A stretch of DNA of 64,000 bases, from positions 62,001 through 126,000 of the forward strand of contig DBNK01000017.1 in assembly GCA_002298335.1 (NCBI GenBank), in the 5' to 3' direction. The notes under the pieces were generated by a model. The model saw only the letters and a program-made list of their open reading frames with translations, did not search any database and was not told where the DNA came from. A program made the translations under genes and the position numbers. Positions 14,183-23,723 of this stretch are shown piece after piece; the first letter of the stretch is position 1, and the number at the start of each line of letters is the position of its first letter. The stretch is from Thalassolituus sp. UBA674 (GTDB taxonomy: Bacteria > Pseudomonadota > Gammaproteobacteria > Pseudomonadales > Oceanobacteraceae).

Positions 14183-16231
14183 TTACCAGATTTTAATGCG
14201 TTTATCCGGAGCGGTGTACATTTCGTCCCCGGCTTCTACATCATAGGCTGAATAGAATTCCGGAATGTTGGTGACGACGCCATTGGCGCGGTACTCACTC
14301 GGAGAATGCGGGTCCGTTTTCAGGCGGTTCAGCAGGTTCTCTTCGGTGTACTTACGACGCCAGACCTGAGCCCAGCCGGCAAAAAAGCGCTGATCGCCGG
14401 TCATGCCCTCAATCACCGGTGCTTCGTCACCGCCCAGAGACAGAATATAGGCCTGATGCGCAATCGTCAGACCACCCAGGTCAGCAATGTTTTCGCCCAG
14501 AGTGAACTTCCCGTTAATGAAGTAGCCCGGTACCGGTTCGTACTTGTCGTACTGAGCGGCCAGTTCTCCGGCAAGTGCTTCAAACTTGCTGCGGTCTTCC
14601 GGCGTCCACCACATATTCAGGTTACCGTCACCATCGTACTGGCTGCCCTGATCGTCAAAGCCGTGAGAGATCTCATGGCCGATCACAGCACCAATACCGC
14701 CGTAGTTCACCGCATCTTCCGCTTTGGCGTTAAAGAAAGGTGGCTGCAGGATAGCGGCCGGGAAGACAATTTCGTTGAATTCCGGGTTGTAGTAAGCGTT
14801 CACCGTCTGCGGTGTCATACCCCATTCCGAACGGTCAACCGGCTTGCCGAGTTTGTCGATTTCGCGGTCATAGGCAAAGGCCGTGGCACGCATGCTGTTC
14901 CCCACCAGATCGCCGGCAATCACCTGCAGGCTGGAATAGTCACGCCAGGTATCCGGGTAACCGATTTTATAGGTGAATTTAGACAGCTTGGTCTGTGCAG
15001 CTTTCTTGGTTTCATCGCTCATCCAGGTGAGGTTCTCAATGGCGATGTCGTAAGCACCGATCAGGTTCTTCACCAGCTGTTCCATGCGGACTTTGTTTTC
15101 CGGCGGGAAGTACAGCTCCACATAACGCTTGCCGATGGCTTCACCCATGGCATCTTCCGTGGCGTTGACCGCACGTTTCCAGCGCGGACGGTTCTCCTGA
15201 ATACCATTCAGGGTACCGCTGAAGAAATCAAAATTTGCGGCAACAATCGGCTCACTCAGCAGAGGAGCGTATGACGTCAGCACCTGCCACTTCATGTAGG
15301 TTTTCCAGGTATCCAGCGGCGTCTCTTCAATCAGAGTACCCAGACCGGTGACATAGCTTGGCTGGCTGATAAGGATTTCTTCCAGATCGCCATAGCCGAC
15401 GGCATCCAGATAAGCAGTCCAGTTGATTGCCGGGCTGATGCTGCTCAGGGCGTCGGCTTTAAACGGGTTATAGCGTTTCTGTGGGTTGCGGTTGTCGACC
15501 TTGTCCCACTGGTATTCAGCCATGCGGGTTTCCAGGGCCAGAATGTTCTGCGCGCTGGTCTCTGGTTCCGGCAGTTCGGCCAGTGTCAGCATGGTCTCCA
15601 TATGAGTGAGGTAAGCTTCGCGGATGGCGCTGAATTTTTCATCGTCAATCAGGTAGTAATCACGGTTAGGCAACGACAGCCCGGTCTGCCAGAAGTCACC
15701 GGAATACTCTGAGGAGTTTTTCGGGTTCTGGTGAACATAAGGATAGAGCGGCATGTTCACACCTTCGCGGAGCAGTTCGGCCCAGAGCACAGGTAACTGC
15801 TCAGCAGAGGTCAGGCTGTCAATCCGCTCAAAGAGAGGCTGCAGTGGTGCAACGCCCAGTTTGTCGGCCTGTTCTTTATCCATGAACGTGCTGTAGAAGG
15901 CACCAATTTTCTTCAGATCAGCGTTGTCAGAATCCGTGCTGCCAGCCGCGTTTTCAAGGATCTCATGAATCTGTTTCTCGGCATCGTCAGCCAGCTTGGT
16001 GAAGGCACCATAGTTGGATTTATCCGCCGGAATTTCAGTAGTCTTCAGCCATTTGCCGTTGATATGACGGAAGAAATCCTGTTCTGCCGGAATGCTTTCG
16101 TCATAGTACTGAGTGTCAATTCCTGACGTTGCAGGTTTTGCAGTCACGGCACTGTTGCCCGGTTGCGTGGTATTACTGCAGGCTGCAACAGCAGTAGCCA
16201 GTACCAGCGGGATAAACGCGTATTTCTTCAT
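14183..16231 (-). CDS. M13 family zinc metallopeptidase lipoprotein (neprilysin/PepO-like)
   Basis: A zinc endopeptidase acting outside the inner membrane. The 682-residue protein starts MKKYAFIPLVLATAVAACSN, with lipobox VAAC, so it is probably a lipoprotein. The zinc motif HEISH is at 519-523 (VIGHEISHGFDDQGSQYD), the third ligand Glu580 lies in GENIADLGG, and the substrate-binding NAYYNP is at 478-483; the family's C-terminal IKIW is present. All catalytic residues are intact. It stands alone, with its own terminator downstream. Confidence 0.94.
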   Translation of the reverse strand: MKKYAFIPLVLATAVAACSNTTQPGNSAVTAKPATSGIDTQYYDESIPAEQDFFRHINGKWLKTTEIPADKSNYGAFTKLADDAEKQIHEILENAAGSTDSDNADLKKIGAFYSTFMDKEQADKLGVAPLQPLFERIDSLTSAEQLPVLWAELLREGVNMPLYPYVHQNPKNSSEYSGDFWQTGLSLPNRDYYLIDDEKFSAIREAYLTHMETMLTLAELPEPETSAQNILALETRMAEYQWDKVDNRNPQKRYNPFKADALSSISPAINWTAYLDAVGYGDLEEILISQPSYVTGLGTLIEETPLDTWKTYMKWQVLTSYAPLLSEPIVAANFDFFSGTLNGIQENRPRWKRAVNATEDAMGEAIGKRYVELYFPPENKVRMEQLVKNLIGAYDIAIENLTWMSDETKKAAQTKLSKFTYKIGYPDTWRDYSSLQVIAGDLVGNSMRATAFAYDREIDKLGKPVDRSEWGMTPQTVNAYYNPEFNEIVFPAAILQPPFFNAKAEDAVNYGGIGAVIGHEISHGFDDQGSQYDGDGNLNMWWTPEDRSKFEALAGELAAQYDKYEPVPGYFINGKFTLGENIADLGGLTIAHQAYILSLGGDEAPVIEGMTGDQRFFAGWAQVWRRKYTEENLLNRLKTDPHSPSEYRANGVVTNIPEFYSAYDVEAGDEMYTAPDKRIKIW

Positions 16232-16405
16232 TGGTAGTCCTGTGAGGGTCAGTTACTCGGAGCTTTTGGCTCCTTTTGTGGTGTTTTAATGCCATGGCAT
16301 AGGTCGGGATAACGACGGCGCCATACGCAGGTCAGCATGATGACATTGCAGGCGGCATAAAAATCCTGAGGTGCCATAAAAGGCATGCCCTTGATGACAA
16401 AGTCA

Positions 16406-16690
16406 TCAGGCAAAGAGGTTGAGATATTGGCCGCGGGCATCATTGTCACCGGCAGTGCCGGTTTCTGCGTACAGGGCCAGTGAACGTGGCGTGTCACGAA
16501 CTGACCGGCGCTGGTCTGAACGTTCACTCATTTCTGAGTAATCTTCAGATGCAGGCAGATACTCCCCCTGGGGTGCCGTTTCGCGGCTGACGGGTCGTTC
16601 CCGCTGCGGCTGACGGTAGGACGGATCCTGCTCCACCGGGCGTACGGCGACCGGCAGCAGGGCACTGGACATGGGATTGAGTTCGGACAT
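16406..16690 (-). CDS. Small conserved-type hypothetical protein, Pro/Arg/Ser/Glu-rich
   Basis: The 94-residue product MSELNPMSSALLPVAVRPVEQ... is polar, rich in R, S, E and P, and probably disordered in the middle; it ends in RSLALYAETGTAGDNDARGQYLNLFA, which could form a short helix. No signal peptide or membrane segment. It lies between the PhzF-like gene and the M13 peptidase gene on the same strand. No function is recognised. The overlapping frame 16249-16527 looks like a chance frame. Bases 16249-16405 hold nothing else that I can identify. Confidence 0.55.
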   Translation of the reverse strand: MSELNPMSSALLPVAVRPVEQDPSYRQPQRERPVSRETAPQGEYLPASEDYSEMSERSDQRRSVRDTPRSLALYAETGTAGDNDARGQYLNLFA

Positions 16691-16754
16691 CCGCTAACTA
16701 TAGCTGGAGAATCCGGCATCTTCCCGCCATTTTTCCGGACAGCTGTGTTGCGTA

Positions 16755-17576
16755 TCAGAGGGGTAAGCGGATGACTCCCCGCAGGTAGGCAAAGGTGCGA
16801 CCACGGATATAAACCCGGTCGCCGTCAATCTGCAGAGCCACATCGCCTCCGCGGCGCGAACACTGGCGGGCCCGGAGAGTGGTTTTTCCCAGTTTCTCAG
16901 CCCACATCGGCGCCAGTGAGCAGAAGGAAGAACCGGTGACCGGATCTTCCAGTACCCCAAAACTGGGCGCAAAAAAGCGGCTGACAAAATCAAATGCCGG
17001 GTCATCCGATGGTGCGGTGATGATCAGGGCAAACGCATCGAGCAGAGTCAGGGCCGTCATGTCTGGTTTGAAGTCGCGGACTTCAGCGGCGGTGCTGAGC
17101 TCGGCAATGATGTCACGCGAGCGGTGAAGGCTGTTGACCGGCATACCCAGGGCGTATGACACCTGAGCGGCCAGCGATTTATCACACACCAGTTCCGGTA
17201 CCCGCAGGGGGAAATCCAGTTCGTATTCGGTTTCCGCCGCTCCTGTATGCACGCGTACTGCCAGCGGGCCGACACCACAGGTCATGGGCAGGACGGGGCG
17301 GGTATCCCCCAGGTTCTGATGAATAACATGGGCAGCGGCAAGTGTGGCATGACCGCAGAGGTCTACTTCCGCCGATGGGGTAAACCAGCGGATGTGATAA
17401 GTGTCATCCGCCTGTTTCACAAAAAATGCAGTTTCAGAGAGGTTATTTTCTGCGGCAATGGCCTGCATAACCCAGTCGTTAATCCATTCAGATAAGGGGA
17501 TCACGGCTGCAGGATTGCCGCTGAAACCTTTCGCATCAGTGATGAAGGCATCAATCTGATAAAGGTCGAGTTCCAT
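16755..17576 (-). CDS. PhzF family isomerase/epimerase
   Basis: A member of the PhzF/diaminopimelate-epimerase fold family. The 273 residues include the family start QIDAFITDAKGFSGNPAAVIPL, the catalytic glutamate in NLSETAF (about residue 47), FTPSAEVDLCGHATLAAAHV and FGVLEDPVTGSSFCSLAPMW. No phenazine genes are nearby, so it is probably one of the many PhzF paralogues of unknown substrate rather than a phenazine enzyme. It is followed on the same strand by the small 94-residue orphan after 64 nt. Confidence 0.9.
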   Translation of the reverse strand: MELDLYQIDAFITDAKGFSGNPAAVIPLSEWINDWVMQAIAAENNLSETAFFVKQADDTYHIRWFTPSAEVDLCGHATLAAAHVIHQNLGDTRPVLPMTCGVGPLAVRVHTGAAETEYELDFPLRVPELVCDKSLAAQVSYALGMPVNSLHRSRDIIAELSTAAEVRDFKPDMTALTLLDAFALIITAPSDDPAFDFVSRFFAPSFGVLEDPVTGSSFCSLAPMWAEKLGKTTLRARQCSRRGGDVALQIDGDRVYIRGRTFAYLRGVIRLPL

Positions 17577-17646
17577 TCATGTGTCCGTAATACATAGCTG
17601 CTTAATGATAGCGGGATGTGACGGTTATGTCAGATGATGTTTCGGG

Positions 17647-18840
17647 TCAGGGCAGTTCAGTACCTGCCGCGTATTGTCTCAGCCAGCCACGGACGCGACG
17701 GACTGTGGCGGGATCATCTGCACCGGCACCGTTTAATACGATCTGCATATAGTTGTCATTGTGCTGGCGTTTCATCATACCGCGGCGGTTGTTCAGCTGC
17801 CATTGGGTCATGCGGTTGTCGCGGGTGATCAGGTCCAGAATGCGGATGTCGAGAGGCTTAAGCAGCTCATCCAGCGGCAGCTGCAGAGCCGGATTTTCGC
17901 GGGCATCAATCATGATCAGTGCGATGCCTTTTTCTTCGCCACGGTCGCGTTGCCAGGCGGCAATCGCATTCGCGGCGACTGGCGCGGTATCGCCTGCCGC
18001 GATCAGCACCAGATTCATCTGACCCCGGTCGTAGAGGTACATGAGCCCGGTCAGAATCCGCTCCTGCATGATGACATCGTAGGCTGGTACCGGGGTGTTA
18101 ACGACGGTCTCGACGGACGTTTGCTCAGCGGGCAGCGGCGGCAGCGCTTCCAGCCGGGGCAGGGGAGGTTCATTGTCCGGGTCGGTTTCTGGCTGAGGCG
18201 GAGAACTGCCTGCAGACGGTCCGTCTCCGGTATCTTCTTCTGTCAGCAGCTCCTCGCCGGAGGCGGCGGGGAACTCAGGTTCTGTTTCCGGTTGCGCCGG
18301 TACTTCCTGAGCCGGTTCTGTAGTCTCCGGTGTATCGGTCCGGACGGAGTAAGGGTCTGGCAGCTCAATGGCCAGTGTTGACCAGCCATATTCCGGCAGT
18401 TGCTCACGCAGAGGACCGACCAGTACCGGCCATTGCCCGTGCTGTTCCAGATCATGCAGGATCACCAGTCCGCCCTGTGGCGAACCGCTGCGGTCAGGTA
18501 GAAACAAACCATAAAAGGACCGTTCAGCACTGATCAGGGTAATCACTTCATGACGGCGCTGATGCTGTTTCAGATAGGTCTCTACCCCGAAATGGCGGTT
18601 ACTCACCGGGTCCGGATTATGACGGGGAATAACCGGTGCCGGAGGTGGTGCTGATTCTTCAGAATCCGGATCAGCGGTTTCCGTCGTCGTGCTGTCAACA
18701 CTGGTTGCCGCGCTGTCCTCTGCCACGGGCGGGGCGTCTTCTGTGCTCTCTTCAGCCTGAAGAACAGACGTGCCAAGCAAGGCCAGCAGGGATAACAGCA
18801 GTACTGGCCTGAATGTCAGCAATGAAGAGGCGGAAAACAT
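17647..18840 (-). CDS. DUF3530 family protein, exported, alpha/beta-hydrolase-like
   Basis: The 397-residue protein begins with a signal peptide (FRPVLLLSLLALLGTSVLQAEE), followed by an acidic Pro/Glu/Ser-rich linker and then the DUF3530 core: GGLVILHDLEQHGQWPVLVGPLREQLPEYGWSTLAIELPDPY, interrupted by a second long Pro/Glu-rich insert (about 170-235), and VLIAAGDTAPVAANAIAAWQ. The core resembles an alpha/beta hydrolase, but the usual nucleophile elbow is not clear (AAGDTA in its place), so enzymatic activity is doubtful. DUF3530 proteins are found in gammaproteobacteria and are uncharacterised. ATG 18840 has no strong ribosome site. Confidence 0.82.
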   Translation of the reverse strand: MFSASSLLTFRPVLLLSLLALLGTSVLQAEESTEDAPPVAEDSAATSVDSTTTETADPDSEESAPPPAPVIPRHNPDPVSNRHFGVETYLKQHQRRHEVITLISAERSFYGLFLPDRSGSPQGGLVILHDLEQHGQWPVLVGPLREQLPEYGWSTLAIELPDPYSVRTDTPETTEPAQEVPAQPETEPEFPAASGEELLTEEDTGDGPSAGSSPPQPETDPDNEPPLPRLEALPPLPAEQTSVETVVNTPVPAYDVIMQERILTGLMYLYDRGQMNLVLIAAGDTAPVAANAIAAWQRDRGEEKGIALIMIDARENPALQLPLDELLKPLDIRILDLITRDNRMTQWQLNNRRGMMKRQHNDNYMQIVLNGAGADDPATVRRVRGWLRQYAAGTELP

Positions 18841-19006
18841 GCGTCAGAAAACCATCGTACCGTGAGTGTTGCCGGAGAATGCAGCAAGAACCGTTCCTCC
18901 GGCTACCGGGCTCCGGCGATCAGCAAAGCAGAGGCTGTGCCGTTACGTGCACACCCGGGGCTGAGCACGTACAATGATGCATCTTTTTTATTGCCGGAAA
19001 CCTGAG

Positions 19007-19681
19007 ATGAAGGAATGCCTGATTGCCCCCTCCATTCTGTCTGCTGACTTCGCCCGACTGGGGGAAGAAGTGGAAAATGTGCTCGCCGCAGGCGCGGATG
19101 TGGTCCATTTTGATGTGATGGATAACCACTACGTCCCCAATCTCACTATCGGGCCTATGGTCTGTAAAGCTCTGCGGGATTACGGCATTACGGCACCGAT
19201 TGATGTGCACCTGATGGTCAGCCCGGTCGACCGCATGATCGAAGATTTCGCCAAAGCGGGTGCCACCTATATTACTTTCCACCCGGAAGCGTCTGACCAT
19301 ATTGACCGCAGCCTGCAGCTGATTAAAGCGGCCGGATGCAAAGCCGGGCTGGTGTTTAATCCGGCAACGCCATTGCACTATATGGATTACGTCATGGATA
19401 AACTGGACGTGGTGCTGCTGATGTCGGTGAACCCGGGTTTTGGTGGGCAGTCATTTATTCCTGCCACTCTGGATAAGCTGCGTGAAGCGCGCAAGAAAAT
19501 TGATGCCTCCGGCCGCGATATCCTGCTGGAAATTGACGGTGGCGTGAAGACAGACAATATTGCCGAAATCCATGCAGCCGGTGCCGATATGTTTGTCGCC
19601 GGTTCGGCGATTTTCAACGCGCCGGATTACGCCGCAGTCATTTCTCAGATGCGCAACGAGATCGCCTCCGTACATGACTGA
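19007..19681 (+). CDS. rpe: Ribulose-phosphate 3-epimerase
   Basis: Interconverts ribulose-5-phosphate and xylulose-5-phosphate in the pentose phosphate pathway. The 224-residue TIM-barrel protein begins MKECLIAPSILSADFARLGEE and has the metal/active-site motifs VVHFDVMDN, VHLMV, LLMSVNPGFGGQ and LEIDGGV, all intact. ATG 19007 is the conventional start; an earlier ATG at 18974 adds 11 atypical residues. Its last 8 nt overlap the start of gph, implying translational coupling. Confidence 0.96.
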   Translation: MKECLIAPSILSADFARLGEEVENVLAAGADVVHFDVMDNHYVPNLTIGPMVCKALRDYGITAPIDVHLMVSPVDRMIEDFAKAGATYITFHPEASDHIDRSLQLIKAAGCKAGLVFNPATPLHYMDYVMDKLDVVLLMSVNPGFGGQSFIPATLDKLREARKKIDASGRDILLEIDGGVKTDNIAEIHAAGADMFVAGSAIFNAPDYAAVISQMRNEIASVHD

Positions 19682-20375
19682 GTTCCGGGCTGACATCTGT
19701 ACTCTGACCGGCGGCAAGCCACAGCTTCTGCTGTTGGATCTGGACGGCACTCTGATAGACAGTGTGCCTGATCTGGCGGCTGCCATCGACAGTATGCTGG
19801 TGGCCATGCAACGTCCGCCAGCAGGGACGGACGCGGTATCGCATTGGGTGGGGAATGGCGCGGATATGCTGATCCGCCGGGCACTGTGCCAGGGCAATGA
19901 AAATCTCGCGGTTCATCTGGCAGATGCCGATGTGCTTCCCGCCAGAGCCCTGTTTGACCGTGCCTATCTGGCCGTACTGACCCGCGCCACCGGAGCTTTT
20001 CCGGGGGCTGAATTTCTGCTGCGCAACTCAGGTATTCCCAATGTGCTGATCACCAATAAACCGCGGCTGTTTACGCTGCCACTGTTGCGTGCTCTGGGCT
20101 GGGAGAACCTGTTCAGCAAAATTCTCTGTGGCGATGACCTGCCCACTAAAAAACCCGACCCCGGCCCCTTACTGCATGCCTGCGAATGGCACCGTACGGA
20201 TCCGGCCAGGGCACTGATGATCGGTGACTCACGCAGTGATATCCGTGCCGCGAAAGCCGCTGGTGTGCCCTGTGTGGCGGTAACTTACGGTTATAACCAC
20301 GGCGAAGATATTGCTCTCAGTGAGCCGGACCTGATGGTGAATTCACTGCAGGACATACTGACTGATGGCGACTGA
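19674..20375 (+). CDS. gph: Phosphoglycolate phosphatase
   Basis: A HAD-superfamily phosphatase that removes 2-phosphoglycolate formed during DNA repair. The 233 residues contain motif I LLLDLDGTLIDS (nucleophile Asp22, general acid Asp24), motif II VLITNKP, motif III KKPDPGP and motif IV MIGDSRSDI. The chosen ATG overlaps the rpe stop (ATGACTGA), the same coupling as in E. coli-like rpe-gph pairs; the 3' end overlaps rmuC by 11 nt. Gph is preferred to other HAD phosphatases because of the context and the DSVPDLAAAID segment. Confidence 0.93.
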   Translation: MTEFRADICTLTGGKPQLLLLDLDGTLIDSVPDLAAAIDSMLVAMQRPPAGTDAVSHWVGNGADMLIRRALCQGNENLAVHLADADVLPARALFDRAYLAVLTRATGAFPGAEFLLRNSGIPNVLITNKPRLFTLPLLRALGWENLFSKILCGDDLPTKKPDPGPLLHACEWHRTDPARALMIGDSRSDIRAAKAAGVPCVAVTYGYNHGEDIALSEPDLMVNSLQDILTDGD

Positions 20376-21801
20376 AGTTCTGTCTCTGCCGGTGATGCTG
20401 GCAGGCTGGCTTGTGATCCTGATCGCGGCCTCTGTTTTCAGTGGCTGGTGGCTGGGCCGACGTGGCAACCGCGATACTGACGCGGAAGAACAGCCGCTGA
20501 ATTCTGAGCTGCAGCAGGCACTGGAACAGAGCCGTAATGAGTGCCAGCGTCTGTCGCTGGAATCGGCCCGCCTCGGTGAGCGGACGGCACAGCTGCAGAA
20601 TGCCCTCGACGGTGCAAAACAGGAAGAGCAGCGTCTGCGTCAGTCAGAATCTGCCCTGCAGGCCCGACTGGCAACGGAGCGTGAAGCCCGTCAACAGGAA
20701 GCACGCAGCAACGCGGAAAAGCTGGCTCTGCTGCAGGAATCCCGCGAGCAGTTACTGAAAGAATTTGAGCACCTGTCACAGAAAATCTTCGAGCAGAAAA
20801 GCCGTCAGTTCACCGAGCAGAATCAACAGGGGCTGACCAGCCTGCTGACACCATTCCGCGAACAGCTCGACGGCCTGAAAAAGAAAGTCGAAGAAGTGTA
20901 TATCGCCGATGTGAAAGACCGTACCTCCCTGAAGGAACAGATCGGCGAACTGCACAAGCTCAATCAGCAGATGAGTGCCGATGCCCATGCCCTGACCACG
21001 GCTTTGCGTGGTGAGAAAAAAATGCAGGGTAACTGGGGGGAACTGGTGCTGGAGACGGTACTGGAACAGTCAGGCCTGCGTGCCGGAGAGGAGTTTGAAC
21101 GCGAAGCCAGTCATCATAATGACGAAGGACGCCGTTACCGGCCGGATGTCATTATTCATCTGCCCGACAGCAAGCACATCATCATCGACTCCAAAGTCTC
21201 GCTGAATGCCTATACCGATTATGTGAATGCTGAGGATGATCAGCAGCGCGAGCAGTATGCCCGCCAGCATTGCGATGCCGTCCGTCAGCACATCCGCAGC
21301 CTCAGCGAAAAAGCCTATCAGGGGCTCAATGGTATTAATTCACCGGATTTTGTCTTTATGTTCATGCCGGTGGAACCCGCGTTTATGTTAGCGTTCCAAC
21401 GGGACGCGGGGCTCTTCAGTGAAGCCTTTGAAAAGCGCATTGTGGTGGTAACCCCAACGACTCTGCTGGCGACTCTGAGAACGGTTGCCAGTATCTGGGC
21501 GATTGAGCGGCGAAATCAGAGTACCGAAAAACTCGCGGATCAGGCCGGCAAGGTGTATGACAAACTGGCAACGGTTGTTGAGCGGCTGGAAATGCTGGGG
21601 AAACAGCTGGGAACAGTACAGAACACCTATGACGAAACCTGGAAATCGCTGAAAGGCGGGCGGGGTAATCTCGTCAGTCAGGCGGATCAGTTCCGCAAAC
21701 TGGGTGTGCGGGTGAAAAAGGAAATGAGCCGGACTCTCATCGAAGATGCTGAGGCTGAACATATGCTCGGCAGCCATCAGGCAGACGACACTGAAACCTG
21801 A
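20365..21801 (+). CDS. rmuC: DNA recombination protein RmuC homologue
   Basis: RmuC limits recombination between inverted repeats and is a predicted nuclease-like protein. The 478-residue protein has one N-terminal membrane segment (LAGWLVILIAASVFSGWWLG), a long coiled coil (about 40-210, Gln/Glu/Arg-rich) and the conserved RmuC domain (MQGNWGELVLETVLEQSGLRAGEEFERE, YRPDVIIHLPDSKHIIIDSKVSLNAY, FVFMFMPVEPAF). It overlaps gph by 11 nt and is therefore read as part of an rpe-gph-rmuC operon. Confidence 0.94.
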   Translation: MATEVLSLPVMLAGWLVILIAASVFSGWWLGRRGNRDTDAEEQPLNSELQQALEQSRNECQRLSLESARLGERTAQLQNALDGAKQEEQRLRQSESALQARLATEREARQQEARSNAEKLALLQESREQLLKEFEHLSQKIFEQKSRQFTEQNQQGLTSLLTPFREQLDGLKKKVEEVYIADVKDRTSLKEQIGELHKLNQQMSADAHALTTALRGEKKMQGNWGELVLETVLEQSGLRAGEEFEREASHHNDEGRRYRPDVIIHLPDSKHIIIDSKVSLNAYTDYVNAEDDQQREQYARQHCDAVRQHIRSLSEKAYQGLNGINSPDFVFMFMPVEPAFMLAFQRDAGLFSEAFEKRIVVVTPTTLLATLRTVASIWAIERRNQSTEKLADQAGKVYDKLATVVERLEMLGKQLGTVQNTYDETWKSLKGGRGNLVSQADQFRKLGVRVKKEMSRTLIEDAEAEHMLGSHQADDTET

Positions 21802-21881
21802 ATATGAGCCGATGTATATCCCTTTTCCTGTGAATCATCTAATCTGATTTCAGGACGTGTCAGAAGCGGGAGGATTCCGGA

Positions 21882-23675
21882 TTGATACAACAGAGTGACT
21901 GGACAACGCTGGAGGGAAACCAGCAGCCTCCTGGGCCGCAGGATATGTTCAGCCGGTCTGCAACACTTCTGACCCTGGCGTCATCACTGATTGTTCTTGG
22001 TGGCTGGTTTTTTGATGTTCCGGCACTGACCTATCTGTCGGAGGGCCTGCCTTCAATGAAGGTAAATACCGCCCTCGGACTCGCCATTCTCTCTTTGGGT
22101 ATTCTCGCCTGTAATCAGCTGTTCACCGGCCCTTGTCCCAAAGTGGCAGGCACGCTGGTTGGCAGTTTCATGCTGGCCAGTCTGCTGCAGTATCCGTTGC
22201 AGCAGGATTTCGGAATTGATCAACTGCTGTATACGGATTCATCCGGTGAGTTTTACCCGGGTCGACCGTCACCAGCTGCCTGTGTCACCTTCATCATTCT
22301 CAGTATCCTGATGATGATACCAACACGGTTACGGCAGTCTGCCCGTCCCGCGTTTTTCGCCATGCTGATGGTCGGGATTTCAATACCGGCGGCAGCATTT
22401 ATGACCTATCTGATTGATCCGGCGGGCCTGTTAAGGGTGCCTTTCTTTTCAACCATGGCCGCACATACCTCACTGGCGTTTATTCTGCTGTTTACTGCCA
22501 TCGGCTTCACTCTGTTTGAGATTCCGGGAAGGGTGACGAGAATGCAGTCATCCGGCTGGCGTTTACTGCAGATCCTGCTGATTCCCGTGATTATTTTTCC
22601 GGTCATACTGAGTTTCCTTCTGTTCAAGCTGGAAAAGCTGGGCATGATCAGCCCGGCGCTGACGATTTCAGTGCTGGCAGCGGGCTTCTGTATCTCGGCG
22701 GTGTCCGGAGTGATCTGGGCGGCATCCCGCGAAGATAAGTGGCTGGAGTTGTTACGCCATGAAATGGACCGTCGTCTTACCACCGAAGCTAAGTTGGGTA
22801 CGGTACTGGACACGATTTCCGGTGGCGTCGTGTTTTTTGACCGCACGGGCAACATCCGGATGGCCAACGGCGGCTTTAACCGGTTGGTCGGAATGCCGGA
22901 TACCTCCGGGAAAAACATCGACATTTATATTCCGGTCACCGAAAAAAACCGCTTTCACCAGCGGCTGGAAAATCTGGAGAACCGCTTTGAATCTCCCGAA
23001 GATCAGCATCCGGAGCTGATGCGCTTACTGCGTTCCGACGGACATGAATTCCATGCTCTGGTGAGTATCTGCCGACTACCGGCTGTAGTACAGGAAATGT
23101 CGCGCTTTGGTGCCCTGATCATCAGCAGCCGCGAAATCGAGCGCCAGTTCAAACGCCTCCGTGATGAAGCACGGTACGACCACCTGACCGAAATCCTCAA
23201 CCGTACATCCTATGAGCTGATGATTACCGGCCTGGAAAAACACGGAACCCGACATGGTGAGCCGGTCGGCCTGCTGATGCTGGATCTGGATAACTTTAAA
23301 CAGATTAACGACAGCTTCGGGCATGCCGCCGGTGATACTGTGCTGTTTCAGGTTGCCCAGACCATTCATGATCTGTTGCGGCAGGGGGATAATATTTATC
23401 GCTACGGCGGCGAAGAGTTTGCGGTGCTTGCAGCGGATATCCGCGCTAACGAGCTGCTCTCGCTGGCAGAACGTATCCGCACAACCGTTGCATCACTGGA
23501 TATCACACACGCGTCATTGAGGGTGCCGGTTACCTGCAGTATCGGCGCGGCTCTGTGGACTGGCGATGAATCCCTGAAGACCGTCCAGGAAAAGGCCGAC
23601 CGAGCCCTGTATCAGGCCAAAGAAGGGGGGCGCAATCAGGTGGTTATGTGGCCTGATGGGGTGGAACTGTCTTAA
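21882..23675 (+). CDS. Membrane diguanylate cyclase (7-8 TM segments, PAS, GGDEF)
   Basis: Predicted to make cyclic-di-GMP at the inner membrane. TTG 21882 is chosen because GGGAGGA lies 8 nt upstream; the first in-frame ATG is at 21945. The 597 residues contain hydrophobic helices from about 28 to 280, a PAS domain (about 300-415, ISGGVVFFDRTGNIRMANGGFNRLVG), and a GGDEF domain (about 430-590) with the substrate segment DLDNFKQINDSFGH, intact active site GGEEF (509-513) and an inhibitory RxxD site RQGD (500-503) exactly five residues before it. The enzyme should thus be active and product-inhibited. The signal sensed by the N-terminal membrane domain is unknown. It stands alone between rmuC and cmoA. 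Confidence 0.92.
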   Translation: MIQQSDWTTLEGNQQPPGPQDMFSRSATLLTLASSLIVLGGWFFDVPALTYLSEGLPSMKVNTALGLAILSLGILACNQLFTGPCPKVAGTLVGSFMLASLLQYPLQQDFGIDQLLYTDSSGEFYPGRPSPAACVTFIILSILMMIPTRLRQSARPAFFAMLMVGISIPAAAFMTYLIDPAGLLRVPFFSTMAAHTSLAFILLFTAIGFTLFEIPGRVTRMQSSGWRLLQILLIPVIIFPVILSFLLFKLEKLGMISPALTISVLAAGFCISAVSGVIWAASREDKWLELLRHEMDRRLTTEAKLGTVLDTISGGVVFFDRTGNIRMANGGFNRLVGMPDTSGKNIDIYIPVTEKNRFHQRLENLENRFESPEDQHPELMRLLRSDGHEFHALVSICRLPAVVQEMSRFGALIISSREIERQFKRLRDEARYDHLTEILNRTSYELMITGLEKHGTRHGEPVGLLMLDLDNFKQINDSFGHAAGDTVLFQVAQTIHDLLRQGDNIYRYGGEEFAVLAADIRANELLSLAERIRTTVASLDITHASLRVPVTCSIGAALWTGDESLKTVQEKADRALYQAKEGGRNQVVMWPDGVELS

Positions 23676-23723
23676 CATACCCGCTTACACTACGCGTTTT
23701 CCGCGCCGGACCCGATCAAGCTG

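Noticed and set aside
16249..16527. 92-codon minus-strand frame overlapping the small orphan
   Set aside because: It overlaps the better candidate 16406-16690 out of frame and has no ribosome site or recognisable features.
16755..17576. Phenazine biosynthesis role for the PhzF homologue
   Set aside because: No other phenazine gene is nearby, and PhzF-like proteins are widespread with other or unknown substrates.
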